Shown in pieces: positions 36,382 to 45,488 of a stretch of DNA of 64,000 nt (its first letter is position 1; each line of letters starts with the position of its first letter). The stretch lies in assembly GCF_014696615.1 (NCBI RefSeq), contig NZ_JACJQJ010000037.1, positions 1-64,000 on the forward strand. Direction: 5' to 3'. A program made the translations under genes and the position numbers. The notes under the pieces were generated by a model. That model made no database searches. It saw nothing but the letters and a program-made list of their open reading frames with translations, and was not told where the DNA came from. This stretch comes from Nostoc linckia FACHB-104 (lineage in GTDB: Bacteria; Cyanobacteriota; Cyanobacteriia; Cyanobacteriales; Nostocaceae).

Positions 36382-38226
36382 GTGTCAGACTCTCTACCTT
36401 TACGCGATCGCTACCTGGCTTTAATTGATGAAATTGTGGACACTACCCTCAAGGGCAAGATTAGCTCTGTGGAGCAGGTGTATCAAATGCTGCTTAAAGG
36501 GGTAAATCCTGGTACGGGGGAAGTGTTTGAATTAGTGTTGAGCGATCGCCTGGGTGCGATTCAAAGCCAGGTAGACGGGGAAAAGGATGAGCTGAAAAAA
36601 GCTAAGGCTACTCGTTCTTTAAGAGCCATGAAAACCATTCACAGTCAATGGCTGAGATGGCAAGAACACAACAAAGCTACAGAAGCGATCGTCTCTGCGG
36701 TCAGAGAAATTACGACAGCTGAGGCTGAGGAACGTCTAGCAACATTTCTGAGTTTTACTGACCCCAATCAAAAATATCCCCTGAATTCCCAACAGCTACA
36801 GCAATTGTCAAAATCTTTACAGCAATTTGCTCAAGCAGATTCAGATTTGCAGCAAATATCCCAAGGAATGAACCGGGGTTTGGTTGCTTGGCAACGATTG
36901 CAAGAACACTTAGTTAGCTGGATGTATGAGCAAAATCAATCACTAGGGTTTGGTGGTGTCGCCGGAGAAAGCGGCCCTTGGGCAACTTGGGCAAAGCAGG
37001 TTACTAGCCCATTACCCCAAGCATTATTGCGTACCTTAGCATTAGAGCAATCTGCCCTTGAATTTGCCGCACAACAGCGCAGTATTACCCTAGGTGACTG
37101 GGTAGAAATGGCATTTATTCTGCAATATTTGCAACGGGGTTTAGTTAACTGGTTTGACCAACAACCTTACAATATCCAAGCTGGGTCAAAGTTATCAATT
37201 TCTACCTACTTGACCTTTGCGGTGCTGTGGAGTCAGTTAGCCAGTGGTTTCCAAAATGTAGCCATTGTCTACAGCAATGCGGCATCTCAAATGATGCTGC
37301 AAATTCTGCGTAACTTTGCTGTGCGTCCTTATTTCCCGCTTTATGGGGGGATTTTCGCTTCATTTTCCGGTAATTATTTACGGGATGCCTTAGATTATCT
37401 CGATGAACCACTGCGCCAAGTTGAGAAAACCCAAGAAAAGGCGCGAATCTTGACACTTTTAGGTTATTCACAACGAGCTTTAGGACAATACAGACGCGCG
37501 ATTGACTTCCATCAACAAGCATTAGAGATAGCCAGAAATGCAGGCGATCGCCCTTGTGAAATTGCCAATCTCAACCACCTCAGCCGTACCTACGTCCAAG
37601 AACAAGATTATGTAGAAGCGATTAACAACAGCCAACGCGCATTAATCCTCAGCCGTCAAGCAGGCGATCGCACTGGCGAAGCCAACGCCCTAATTAATTT
37701 AGGCTACAGCGAAGTTATGCACGCCCAAGAATTAGAGCAAGTAGAACCAGAAACCTACGAAATGGCAATTAACTATTTGCAACAAGGCTTAAAGTTATCA
37801 GAACAATTAGGCGATATTCAAAGTAAAGCTTTGTGTTTCAGTAGTTTAGGAATTGCCTATCTCGTGATTGGGCAACAACAGGATGCGATTAAATATTTGG
37901 AAGAAGGTTTTAAAACAGCGCAGATATCGGGTGATTTATATCTGCAAGGACGCAATTTAGCTTATTTAGCCGAAGCTTATTATCAACTGCAAAATTACGA
38001 AAAAGCAATTTACACTGGTGGTTTAGGAATGTATCTGCTAGAGCAAATTGCCTCCCGTGAATGGCGACAACCTGCCGGATTACTCACAATTTTACAAGGA
38101 CAAATAGGAATAGAAGCTTTTCAAAATTTCTTACAACAACACCGTCCCAAAATTATCGCCATTATCGGTGTAGATGGCTACGATCATATTCCCCATTTGT
38201 TAGCAGATTATCAGGGTGAGCAGTAA
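36382..38226 (+). CDS. Tetratricopeptide repeat protein
   Basis: The N-terminal 330 residues are helical without a family I recognise and include a possible membrane-associated stretch (LTFAVLWSQLASGFQ). From about residue 340 to 560 there are five or so TPR units, for example ARILTLLGYSQRALGQYRRA, ANLNHLSRTYVQEQDYVEA and ANALINLGYSEVMHAQE. TPRs mediate protein binding. Translation begins at GTG 36382. The neighbours are a toxin-antitoxin pair and a polysaccharide epimerase, neither of which explains the function. Confidence 0.8.
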   Translation: MSDSLPLRDRYLALIDEIVDTTLKGKISSVEQVYQMLLKGVNPGTGEVFELVLSDRLGAIQSQVDGEKDELKKAKATRSLRAMKTIHSQWLRWQEHNKATEAIVSAVREITTAEAEERLATFLSFTDPNQKYPLNSQQLQQLSKSLQQFAQADSDLQQISQGMNRGLVAWQRLQEHLVSWMYEQNQSLGFGGVAGESGPWATWAKQVTSPLPQALLRTLALEQSALEFAAQQRSITLGDWVEMAFILQYLQRGLVNWFDQQPYNIQAGSKLSISTYLTFAVLWSQLASGFQNVAIVYSNAASQMMLQILRNFAVRPYFPLYGGIFASFSGNYLRDALDYLDEPLRQVEKTQEKARILTLLGYSQRALGQYRRAIDFHQQALEIARNAGDRPCEIANLNHLSRTYVQEQDYVEAINNSQRALILSRQAGDRTGEANALINLGYSEVMHAQELEQVEPETYEMAINYLQQGLKLSEQLGDIQSKALCFSSLGIAYLVIGQQQDAIKYLEEGFKTAQISGDLYLQGRNLAYLAEAYYQLQNYEKAIYTGGLGMYLLEQIASREWRQPAGLLTILQGQIGIEAFQNFLQQHRPKIIAIIGVDGYDHIPHLLADYQGEQ

Positions 38227-38265
38227 TTGATAATTCGTAATTCGTAATTATAAAAGTTGCTGCCC

Positions 38266-38298
38266 AGATCCCCGACTTCTTGAAGAAGTCGGGGATCT
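38266..38298. repeat. Perfect 33-bp palindrome
   Basis: AGATCCCCGACTTCTT, one base, then its exact inverse AAGAAGTCGGGGATCT. It lies 40 bp after the TPR gene. There is no T-run, so it looks like a dispersed palindromic repeat, although it may protect the mRNA 3' end. Confidence 0.75.
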
Positions 38299-38355
38299 AA
38301 ATTCTGCTAAATTAGATTTCTTATACCAATTATTTATGAAATTGCATAGAATTCG

Positions 38356-38430
38356 ATCCCCCCTAACCCCCCTTAAAAAAGGGGGGAAAGAATCAAAGTC
38401 CCCCTTTTTAAGGGGGATTTAGGGGGATCA
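38356..38430. repeat. G/C-run inverted repeat
   Basis: GATCCCCCCTAACCCCCCTT with an AAAAAAGGGGGG turn faces CCCCCTTTTTAAGGGGG and GGGGGATC. The segment can fold in two nested ways (outer arms or each half alone). This is a common cyanobacterial dispersed element. Confidence 0.7.
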
Positions 38431-38631
38431 GGATATAGCAATCCTAAATGATTTGTGAACAAGGTTGTCAACAGTCAACAGTCAATATTTTTCACAACTG
38501 AAATAGAATAACTGAACCATGTTTATTTATGTAGATTTTACAAAACATTTAATAAAAAACAAATAAAGTCATAACTTTTACTGAGTATAGGTATTAAACT
38601 GTGAGATAACATATACCGAAATATAGGAAAT

Positions 38632-39582
38632 ATGACTAAAATCATTGTTACAGGAGCAGCTGGATTTATTGGTTCTCACTTAGCAGAAGCATTACTGCAA
38701 CAAGGTAAAGAAGTAATTGGTATTGATGAAGTTAATGATTATTACGACCCAATATTTAAACGCAAGAATATTGCACACTTACAAGTATTTCCTAACTTTA
38801 CACTTATTGAAGAAGATATTCAGTTATTAGATTGGCCAACACTACTTCAGGATGTGGAAGTAGTTTACCATCAAGCAGCGCAAGCAGGAGTCAGAGCTAG
38901 TTGGGGTAAAGGTTTCCGTGCTTATACTGAACGCAATATTAATGCTACACAAGTTTTACTAGAAGCTGCTAAAGATGCGAAAAACTTGCAAAGGCTAGTA
39001 TTTGCTTCTACATCCAGCGTTTATGGTGATGCAGAAACCTTACCCACCCATGAAGGAATTCCACCTCGGCCTGTTTCTCCTTATGGTATTACCAAGTTAG
39101 CAGCCGAGCGTTTGTGTGGGTTGTATCACAAAAACTTTGGTGTACCTTTTGTATCGTTACGCTACTTTACAGTTTACGGCCCTAGACAGCGCCCGGATAT
39201 GGCATTCCATAAATTTTTCAAAGCTGCTTTAGAAGATGAAGCCATTCCCGTTTTTGGTGATGGACAGCAAACACGAGACTTTACCTTTATTAGTGATGCT
39301 GTCGCCGCTAATTTAGCCGCCGCCACTGTACCTAATGCGATTGGCGAAATATTCAATATTGGTGGTGGTAGCAGAGTAGTGTTAGCAGAAGTCTTAAATA
39401 CGATGGAAGAAATAATTGGCAAACCCATCAAAAGAAACCATATAGAAAAAGCAATGGGAGATGCGCGCCACACCGCCGCTGATGTATCCAAAGCGCGGGA
39501 AATTCTGGGATATCAACCCAAAGTTTCCCTCAGAGAAGGTTTGACTCAAGAATGGCATTGGATCAAAGCTTTGTATAGTTAA
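38632..39582 (+). CDS. NAD-dependent nucleotide-sugar epimerase/dehydratase
   Basis: A short-chain extended dehydrogenase. GAAGFIGSHLAEALL binds NAD at the N-terminus, and the catalytic Ser-Tyr-Lys set is visible as STSSVYG and SPYGITKLAAERL. RYFTVYGPRQRPDMAFHKF is characteristic of UDP-glucuronate 4-epimerase-like enzymes. Length 316 is usual. It probably supplies a sugar nucleotide to the polysaccharide locus, with which it converges across a 21-bp tandem repeat. The precise substrate cannot be told from motifs. Confidence 0.85.
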   Translation: MTKIIVTGAAGFIGSHLAEALLQQGKEVIGIDEVNDYYDPIFKRKNIAHLQVFPNFTLIEEDIQLLDWPTLLQDVEVVYHQAAQAGVRASWGKGFRAYTERNINATQVLLEAAKDAKNLQRLVFASTSSVYGDAETLPTHEGIPPRPVSPYGITKLAAERLCGLYHKNFGVPFVSLRYFTVYGPRQRPDMAFHKFFKAALEDEAIPVFGDGQQTRDFTFISDAVAANLAAATVPNAIGEIFNIGGGSRVVLAEVLNTMEEIIGKPIKRNHIEKAMGDARHTAADVSKAREILGYQPKVSLREGLTQEWHWIKALYS

Positions 39583-39599
39583 AAGATAAAGGCGATCGC

Positions 39600-39830
39600 A
39601 TTTACAGTAATTGAGTTCGCAAATACAGTAATTTGGATCTCAAATACAGTAATTGACATCGCAAATACAGTAATTTGGATCTCAAATACAGTAATTGACA
39701 TCGCAAATACAGTAATTGAGATCTCAAATACAGTAACTGGCCTCGTAAATACAGTAATTAGGCTCTCAAATATAGTAATTGGACTCTCAAATACAGTAAT
39801 TGGACTCTCAAATACAGTAATTGGGATTTA
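39600..39830. repeat. 21-bp tandem repeat array, about 11 units
   Basis: Each unit begins AAATACAGTAATT, followed by four variable bases and a TCNC-type end, giving exactly 21 bp with no length variation from 39621 to 39830. An imperfect first unit starts at 39600. Units alternate (TTGACATCGC versus TTTGGATCTC types) in the first half and become GGACTCTC types in the second. One frame is open through the whole array. Confidence 0.9.
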
Positions 39831-39871
39831 TCGTTAATTTCTTCCCCTTGTCCCCTTGTCCCCCAACCCCA

Positions 39872-42046
39872 CTACCTCGCCACAGAATACTCTTGCTGGT
39901 GAGATTCCTGGTTGAAATAGTAGTAACTATGACTTTCATTTTTGGGAATGACACCATTAATAACTTGTCCTAAGACATTCTGACCAGATTTTTCTAAAAT
40001 TTCACAAGCGATCGCTGCATGGACAGAATCAACTACCCCGGGACGAACGATAAACAAAACACCATCAGCTATTTGTCCCAAGGTGGCTGCATCTGCGGCA
40101 ACATTTAATGCGGGAGCATCAATAATTACGAAATCGTATTTAACAGCAAAAGTTTCCATTAAAGAAGCCATACGTTTTGAGTCTAATAAAGATGCGGGTG
40201 AAGGTGGTACAACTCCAGCCGTCAACACATCTAAATTATCTGTAACTTGTTTAATAGCTGTTCTACTTTCAGCCTGTCCAATAATCACATGACTCAAACC
40301 TTGACTATTAGTTATTTCCCAAATTTTATGCTGAACTGGACAATGTAAATCTGCATCTATTAGTAGAACTTGACGTTCCATTTGTGCCATTGCTAGAGCT
40401 AAATTAGCTGCTACTGTTGACTTACCTTCTCCTGGTATAGAACTGGTAACAACAATAATTTTTAACTCTTTATCAGCGCTCATAAACTTCAAATTAGCGC
40501 GCAGCATTCGGTATGCTTCGCTAATTGCAGAACGAGGATAATCTCTCACAACTAGCCTAGAGGGGTAGATTTCTAATTCTTCATGACGATGAATATATGT
40601 CTTGGACTCATTAAAAAAAGGGATGACTCCTAACAAAGTGAATCCTATTAATTCCTTAGCCTCATCAATTGTCTTGATTGATTTATCTCTGGCTTCCAAA
40701 ATATACATCGTTGCTATTGCTGCTAAGGTAGCTAATAAACCTGCACTGATATATGCAATTAAAGGCGAAGATACAGGCTGGTCAGGAACTTGAGCTTCAG
40801 AGACTAAACTAGCATTACCTACATTTTGATTTTCGGCAATGCGGCTTTCTTGCAGTTTTTGTAGTAGCAATGAATATGTATTTTGTGATGCTTGCACTTT
40901 GCGTTCTAACTGTCGCTGTTGTTGCTCTAATCGGGGCAGAAGATTGAGCCGTTGCTTATACGCTGATTGTAAGTTAGATAAGGCTGTAACCTTACTCATT
41001 AAACCCAGACGAGTTGATTCTAATCTTACCAAATCTCCAGCTAATTGTTGTTTGAGGGCTCCATTTTGTAAGTTGCTATTATCTTGTGTTGATGTTGTGC
41101 CTACAGCTTGTTTAACTCGCTGGTTTAATATTGCTTTTAAAGCTTTTTGTTTATTTACTAAACTGATGATTTCCGGGTGATCGTCCTGCAACACGGTACG
41201 CCTTGCAGCTAATTGCGATTCTAGTTGCTGAACTTCTTTGAGAATATCTTGCACTCCAGCCGTTTGGCTAACGTTAGTTGCAGCCACCGCCTGTTGTGAT
41301 GTCATATTTAATTGCTGGCGGAGTGATTCAGACTGTGAGTTGATATCGGCAATTTGAGATTGAGATTCACCTATTTGTCTTTGGAAATCTGTAACTAATT
41401 CGATTGATTTACTGGCTTCCTCTTGTAAAGAAACAACTTTATTTTTTTCTTTAAACCTAGCTAATTCAGCTTCGGCATTACTTACAATTGATTCGGCAGT
41501 GGGCAATTGCATAGTAATAAACTTGCGGGCGGCGGCAGCTTCTTTGCGCCGGGACGATACATTATAATCTAAATAGGCTTGCATCACCGTATTCACAACT
41601 TCTGCGGCAATTTTTGGATCTCTATCTCGATAAGAAATTTGGATAACATCCGCCCCCTTAATATCTTTCACCGTCAAATTCTTCAAGAATTCCCGTGGTT
41701 TTAATGGTAGCCCGAGTTCATTTTTCAAATCCAGTTCGATGATAGTTTTTTGCACCAAAGGAATAGAACGGATAATTTCTGCTTCTGTATTTAAAGGATT
41801 AGTTTTATCATCCTGTGTCACTGCTTCTAGTTTGCCCAATTCTGGTGCCACTCCGGTCATAGTAGAAATGGTATTTGACCTTTGAAACATCAGTTTTCCC
41901 TCTGCTTCATAAGCAGGCTTTTGGAAATGTGAAAATAGCAGAGTTAGAAAAATTACTGGAAAGAAAACTCCTAAACTAGGATACCAGCGGCGCTGGATAA
42001 TTTGCCAATATTTATCAAATGAAGATGCAGATTCTATTGTATGCAT
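39872..42046 (-). CDS. Wzc-type polysaccharide co-polymerase / tyrosine autokinase
   Basis: A Wzz domain with a membrane helix near the N-terminus (PSLGVFFPVIFLTLLF) and a large coiled periplasmic region is followed by a second helix (LIAYISAGLLATLAAIATMY) and a cytoplasmic BY-kinase: SSIPGEGKSTVAANLA (Walker A), LLIDADLHCP (A') and FVIIDAPAL (B). The tail has a small Tyr cluster (YYYFNQ), the likely autophosphorylation site. It controls chain length and export of capsule or EPS. The frame is open to 42250, but residues encoded above 42046 are repeat DNA, so I chose the ATG at 42046 (MHTIESASSFDKYWQ). It is the last gene of the minus-strand cluster. Confidence 0.93.
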   Translation of the reverse strand: MHTIESASSFDKYWQIIQRRWYPSLGVFFPVIFLTLLFSHFQKPAYEAEGKLMFQRSNTISTMTGVAPELGKLEAVTQDDKTNPLNTEAEIIRSIPLVQKTIIELDLKNELGLPLKPREFLKNLTVKDIKGADVIQISYRDRDPKIAAEVVNTVMQAYLDYNVSSRRKEAAAARKFITMQLPTAESIVSNAEAELARFKEKNKVVSLQEEASKSIELVTDFQRQIGESQSQIADINSQSESLRQQLNMTSQQAVAATNVSQTAGVQDILKEVQQLESQLAARRTVLQDDHPEIISLVNKQKALKAILNQRVKQAVGTTSTQDNSNLQNGALKQQLAGDLVRLESTRLGLMSKVTALSNLQSAYKQRLNLLPRLEQQQRQLERKVQASQNTYSLLLQKLQESRIAENQNVGNASLVSEAQVPDQPVSSPLIAYISAGLLATLAAIATMYILEARDKSIKTIDEAKELIGFTLLGVIPFFNESKTYIHRHEELEIYPSRLVVRDYPRSAISEAYRMLRANLKFMSADKELKIIVVTSSIPGEGKSTVAANLALAMAQMERQVLLIDADLHCPVQHKIWEITNSQGLSHVIIGQAESRTAIKQVTDNLDVLTAGVVPPSPASLLDSKRMASLMETFAVKYDFVIIDAPALNVAADAATLGQIADGVLFIVRPGVVDSVHAAIACEILEKSGQNVLGQVINGVIPKNESHSYYYFNQESHQQEYSVAR

Positions 42047-42182
42047 AAAGGTTTTTGTTTTTATAATAAACAGATTTGAGTAATTACTAATTCGTAATTC
42101 GCAATTCGTAATTTTAAATTCCTCCTTTGCTACTTCTGCATAGATATAAATAGGATATTTTTCTAATAGGAAGCTCCTCAGT

Positions 42183-43349
42183 TTAACAAGGTGAAAAGTG
42201 ATTTTGTAAATTATTTGTAGAATTTTGATGGTGAATTGTGGCGATCGCACTAATTACCCGTTCTAAATCTGCGTCGGTTAAATTAGAACCTGAAGGTAAA
42301 CAAAGACCTCTAGTAAATAAATCTTCGGACACCGTACCACCAATACATTCACAGTTAGCAAATACAGGCTGTAGATGTAAAGGCTTCCACACTGGGCGGG
42401 ATTCGATTTGCTGTTCTGCAAGGGCGAGGCGGATTTGTTCTCGATCTGCACCAAAAGCTTTGGGGTCGATTGTCAAGCAAGTAAGCCAGCGAGTAGCTTG
42501 ACCAAAACCCACTTCTGGCATAAATTCGATTCCTGGTAGCTGTTTTAAAGCTTTTTGATAGATTTTAAAGTTGCGTCTGCGGGCTGCAACTCTTTTAGGT
42601 AAAACCTGCAGTTGTCCCCGACCAATTCCCGCCAAAACGTTGCTGAGACGATAATTGTAACCGATTTCTGAATGTTGGTAATGGGGAGCGCGATCGCGGG
42701 CTTGGGTAGCTAAAAAACGCGCTTTCTCTACCAGTTCTGAGTCATGAGAGACTAACATCCCGCCGCCAGAAGTAGTAATAATTTTATTGCCGTTAAAGGA
42801 AAAAATACCGATACGTCCGAAGGTTCCGGTAGCACGTCCTTTATAAGTAGCACCTAAAGATTCGGCTGCATCTTCAATTAAAGGTATGCCAAAATGATTG
42901 CAAGCTTCTAAAATGGGGTCAATATCTGCACTTTGACCGTATAAGTGAACCACAATCACAGCTTTAGGTAAATTACCAATTCTGGCGCGGCGTTCCAGGG
43001 TTCCCCATAATAGATCGGGATTCATATTCCAAGAAATGCGATCGCAGTCAATAAAAACTGGCTTTGCACCTAAATAAGTAATGGGATTAGCTGTAGCCGC
43101 AAACGTCAGTGTAGAACAAAAAACCTCATCCCCAGCCTGTACCCCCACCAATCGCAAAGCCAAATGAATCGCCGCTGTTCCAGAACTCACAGCCGCAGCA
43201 TAAGGCGCACCTATAACTTGACAAAATTCCTGCTCAAAAGCATCGACATGGGGCCCTATTGGAGCAATCCAGTTGGTATCAAATGCTTCTTTGACAAATT
43301 CTAACTCGCGATCGCCCATGTGCGGCGTTGAAAGAAGAATTGGTTTCAT
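42183..43349 (-). CDS. DegT/DnrJ/EryC1/StrS sugar aminotransferase
   Basis: A PLP-dependent aminotransferase acting on keto-sugar nucleotides. The PLP lysine lies in FSFNGNKIITTSGGG, with IEDAAESLGATYKG and NYRLSNVLAG as further family motifs. N-terminal LSTPHMGDRELEFVKEAFDT resembles PglE/EpsN-type enzymes that aminate UDP-4-keto-6-deoxy-GlcNAc. The WbpM/CapD-type dehydratase at the other end of the cluster could provide that substrate. Length 388 is normal. Substrate identity is inferred. Confidence 0.92.
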   Translation of the reverse strand: MKPILLSTPHMGDRELEFVKEAFDTNWIAPIGPHVDAFEQEFCQVIGAPYAAAVSSGTAAIHLALRLVGVQAGDEVFCSTLTFAATANPITYLGAKPVFIDCDRISWNMNPDLLWGTLERRARIGNLPKAVIVVHLYGQSADIDPILEACNHFGIPLIEDAAESLGATYKGRATGTFGRIGIFSFNGNKIITTSGGGMLVSHDSELVEKARFLATQARDRAPHYQHSEIGYNYRLSNVLAGIGRGQLQVLPKRVAARRRNFKIYQKALKQLPGIEFMPEVGFGQATRWLTCLTIDPKAFGADREQIRLALAEQQIESRPVWKPLHLQPVFANCECIGGTVSEDLFTRGLCLPSGSNLTDADLERVISAIATIHHQNSTNNLQNHFSPC

Positions 43350-43470
43350 AGTGGGGGACTGGGGATTAGGGATTGGGTATTGGGGACTGGGGATTGGGGA
43401 TTAGGGGACTGGGGAAATAACAAACACCAATTACCCATTACCAATTACCAATTACCAATTACCCATTAGC
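43350..43470. repeat. GGGGATT and ATTACCA repeats
   Basis: GGGGATT/GGGGACT units (about 43351-43410) are followed by ATTACCA/ATTACCC units (about 43428-43468) between the aminotransferase and methyltransferase genes. Confidence 0.7.
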
Positions 43471-43473
43471 AAA

Positions 43474-44253
43474 CTATTTAGTACAAACAAAATACAGCAT
43501 TCCTTGATTTGGTTCTTGCAGAAAATCTTCTAGAGAATTCGGCAATTTGCCTTGATTAATTTGAAAATTGGAACCCAGCGCAACTATCTCAAAATTTGCC
43601 GCTTTCATAATTTGATATGCTTCTTCAACTCGATACCAATATAAATATGGTGGTTCATCCAACAGGGATTGCAAGTTGGTATTTCCTGCATACTTCAATT
43701 GCGGTAAATATTGTATTGAACGATTGACATGAGTCAGTTTCCTTAAGAAGCGTAAATAGGCTAAATAAGGTAAGTAAAATGGACTTTTGGCTCTACTATC
43801 AAAATTTAGTAATGAAAATATTGCTGTTCCGCCTGTTTTTAAAATCCGATATGCCTCTTTAAAAGCATTAAATCTACCAGCTTCGTCTTCAATATTACAA
43901 AGTACTTGTTGTAAATAAAGCAATTGCTCAAATTCATTATCGCCATAACTTAACGCTACTGCATCCTCAACAGCAAAATTAATGCTATTAGTAATATCCC
44001 TGCGCTTTGCTATCTCAATAAATTCAGGTACATAATCAAAAGCATGAAGATTGGTAAATCCTGCTGCTTTCATACATGAAATTATCCTGCCGCCACCTGT
44101 ACCAGCCTCTAATGTTTTTAAATTATCATCTAAATAGGTTACTATCAAAAATTCATCGGAAGATGATAGAGAATATTCCTTATATGCCCAAAAATTAAAC
44201 TCTACTGTGCTATACATTTCTTTTGGGCTATATATTTTCACTGCACTAGCCAT
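43474..44253 (-). CDS. Class I SAM-dependent methyltransferase
   Basis: A Rossmann-type methyltransferase. The SAM motif reads TLEAGTGGGRIISCM, with a DYVPEF acidic loop after it, and motif IV/post-I region is EFEQLLYLQQVLCNIED. The following YRILKTGGTAIFS is typical. A strong AGGAGGT ribosome site lies seven bases before the start codon. Position in the cluster suggests methylation of a sugar or lipid-linked intermediate. Acceptor unknown. Confidence 0.85.
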   Translation of the reverse strand: MASAVKIYSPKEMYSTVEFNFWAYKEYSLSSSDEFLIVTYLDDNLKTLEAGTGGGRIISCMKAAGFTNLHAFDYVPEFIEIAKRRDITNSINFAVEDAVALSYGDNEFEQLLYLQQVLCNIEDEAGRFNAFKEAYRILKTGGTAIFSLLNFDSRAKSPFYLPYLAYLRFLRKLTHVNRSIQYLPQLKYAGNTNLQSLLDEPPYLYWYRVEEAYQIMKAANFEIVALGSNFQINQGKLPNSLEDFLQEPNQGMLYFVCTK

Positions 44254-44288
44254 AATGATAACCTCCTGGTATTTATGGTAATCACTTA

Positions 44289-45374
44289 CTATGCTTCCTG
44301 ATAACGATAGGCAGGAAAAAAATCATAGTTAAGTATTGTTTTAAAATCGATATTTAAAGCTTTGGCTTGCAAATTAACCAATTCAAAATATTTATCTTCA
44401 TCGAGAATTAGGCGCATTGTTAAGAAGTTATGCCGCAGTTTAGAAAAACTGGCTTTAAAATTATAAAGACTTGTTGTGGCACCTCCTAAACCACCTCCCA
44501 AATGAAAAATATGATTACCACGTTGTTTAGCCCAAAATCGCACATAATTAATTTCTAATGAACCTGGAGAAAGGGCAATAAACTTACTACTAGTTCCACG
44601 AAAAACACTCTGCACTATGCCACCATACTCAGTGTATAGTCCAGCAGAAGCAACTTCATGATCAACTTCAACGATACATAAATGTAATTTCTCTTTCAGA
44701 ACCTCTTGCATTTTCTTAAAGTATTGAGCGTTAAAAGAATAGTAAATTTTAGCTGCGGCAACTCGCTGCATTGTTTCTTGATAAATTTCTGTAAATTTAT
44801 CAATATATTCATCAAAATTTACCATTCTTGCTGTTAAACCAGCTTGCAGACAATAGTTAATTTTTTTGCGGCGATCGCGCTTGGTTTGGTACCAAATTTG
44901 TTCTTCAGAAAGATGCAGATTAATGTATACTGTTTTACCATTAACGGTAAAAATATTCTTATTGGGTAGAATATCATCTAAATTATGATTGATAATAGGA
45001 TGCAACCGAAAAAAAGCTGAACACACACCTTTTTCCTTTAAAACAATATTTAGTTTTTTGATAGCAGTCTCTACAAAGCTTGGTGTTATTTTAGCTGCCT
45101 CACTCAACAAAATTCCTGGATAACCATAAGGTGAAACTATATCCAAGCTTGCTATGGGTATAGATGTTTCTACACCTAAATCATCACAGTTCCGGAGCAA
45201 ATAAGGCGCAAATAAAACTTTGTCATTTTCAGAAATTAATATTGCTTCAGCAACCGCCTTATTCCTCATTGCTTCTAATGCAAAATATTCAGGAATTTGA
45301 TAAAAATCATGTTTGATATTTTGCAATATTTCTCGCCAATAATTGCTTGCTAAATCAATTACCTGAATATTCAT
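44289..45374 (-). CDS. FemAB-like GNAT-fold transferase, copy 1
   Basis: This 361-residue protein has a FemAB/BioF2-type double acetyltransferase fold: an early DFYQIPEYFALEA, the middle KRDRRKKINYCLQAG, and FHLGGGLGGATTSLYNFKASFSK near the end, the conserved C-terminal signature. Relatives transfer amino acids from charged tRNA or acyl groups from CoA. A near-equal paralogue of the same length lies at 46723-47808. GAGGA precedes the start. In this locus an acyl or aminoacyl decoration of an amino sugar is plausible but not shown. Confidence 0.82.
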   Translation of the reverse strand: MNIQVIDLASNYWREILQNIKHDFYQIPEYFALEAMRNKAVAEAILISENDKVLFAPYLLRNCDDLGVETSIPIASLDIVSPYGYPGILLSEAAKITPSFVETAIKKLNIVLKEKGVCSAFFRLHPIINHNLDDILPNKNIFTVNGKTVYINLHLSEEQIWYQTKRDRRKKINYCLQAGLTARMVNFDEYIDKFTEIYQETMQRVAAAKIYYSFNAQYFKKMQEVLKEKLHLCIVEVDHEVASAGLYTEYGGIVQSVFRGTSSKFIALSPGSLEINYVRFWAKQRGNHIFHLGGGLGGATTSLYNFKASFSKLRHNFLTMRLILDEDKYFELVNLQAKALNIDFKTILNYDFFPAYRYQEA

Positions 45375-45415
45375 AAATCCTCAGATTCAAGTAAAGTAAA
45401 GTTAATAATTTTGCT

Positions 45416-45483
45416 GTAGGGTGTGTTATAGCACAGGCTAACGCACCTGCATTTTTGATGGTGCGTTGCCAAAAATACCCTAC
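45416..45483. repeat. 68-bp inverted repeat between FemAB-like and amidotransferase genes
   Basis: Outer arms GTAGGGT / ACCCTAC and inner arms GCTAACGCACC / GGTGCGTTGC form a nearly complete hairpin. The GGTGCGTTGC word also occurs at 28198. It lies inside the minus-strand gene run and could influence expression of the downstream genes. Confidence 0.7.
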
Positions 45484-45488
45484 TTTGT

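Noticed and set aside
39600-39830. 21-bp repeats considered as a CRISPR array
   Set aside because: The units are contiguous with no unique spacers of 30 bp or so, the variable part is only about four to eight bases, and no cas genes are present.
42047-42250. N-terminal extension of the Wzc-like protein
   Set aside because: The 68 extra codons are encoded by AATTCGT-type repeats, and the conserved Wzz domain starts after ATG 42046.
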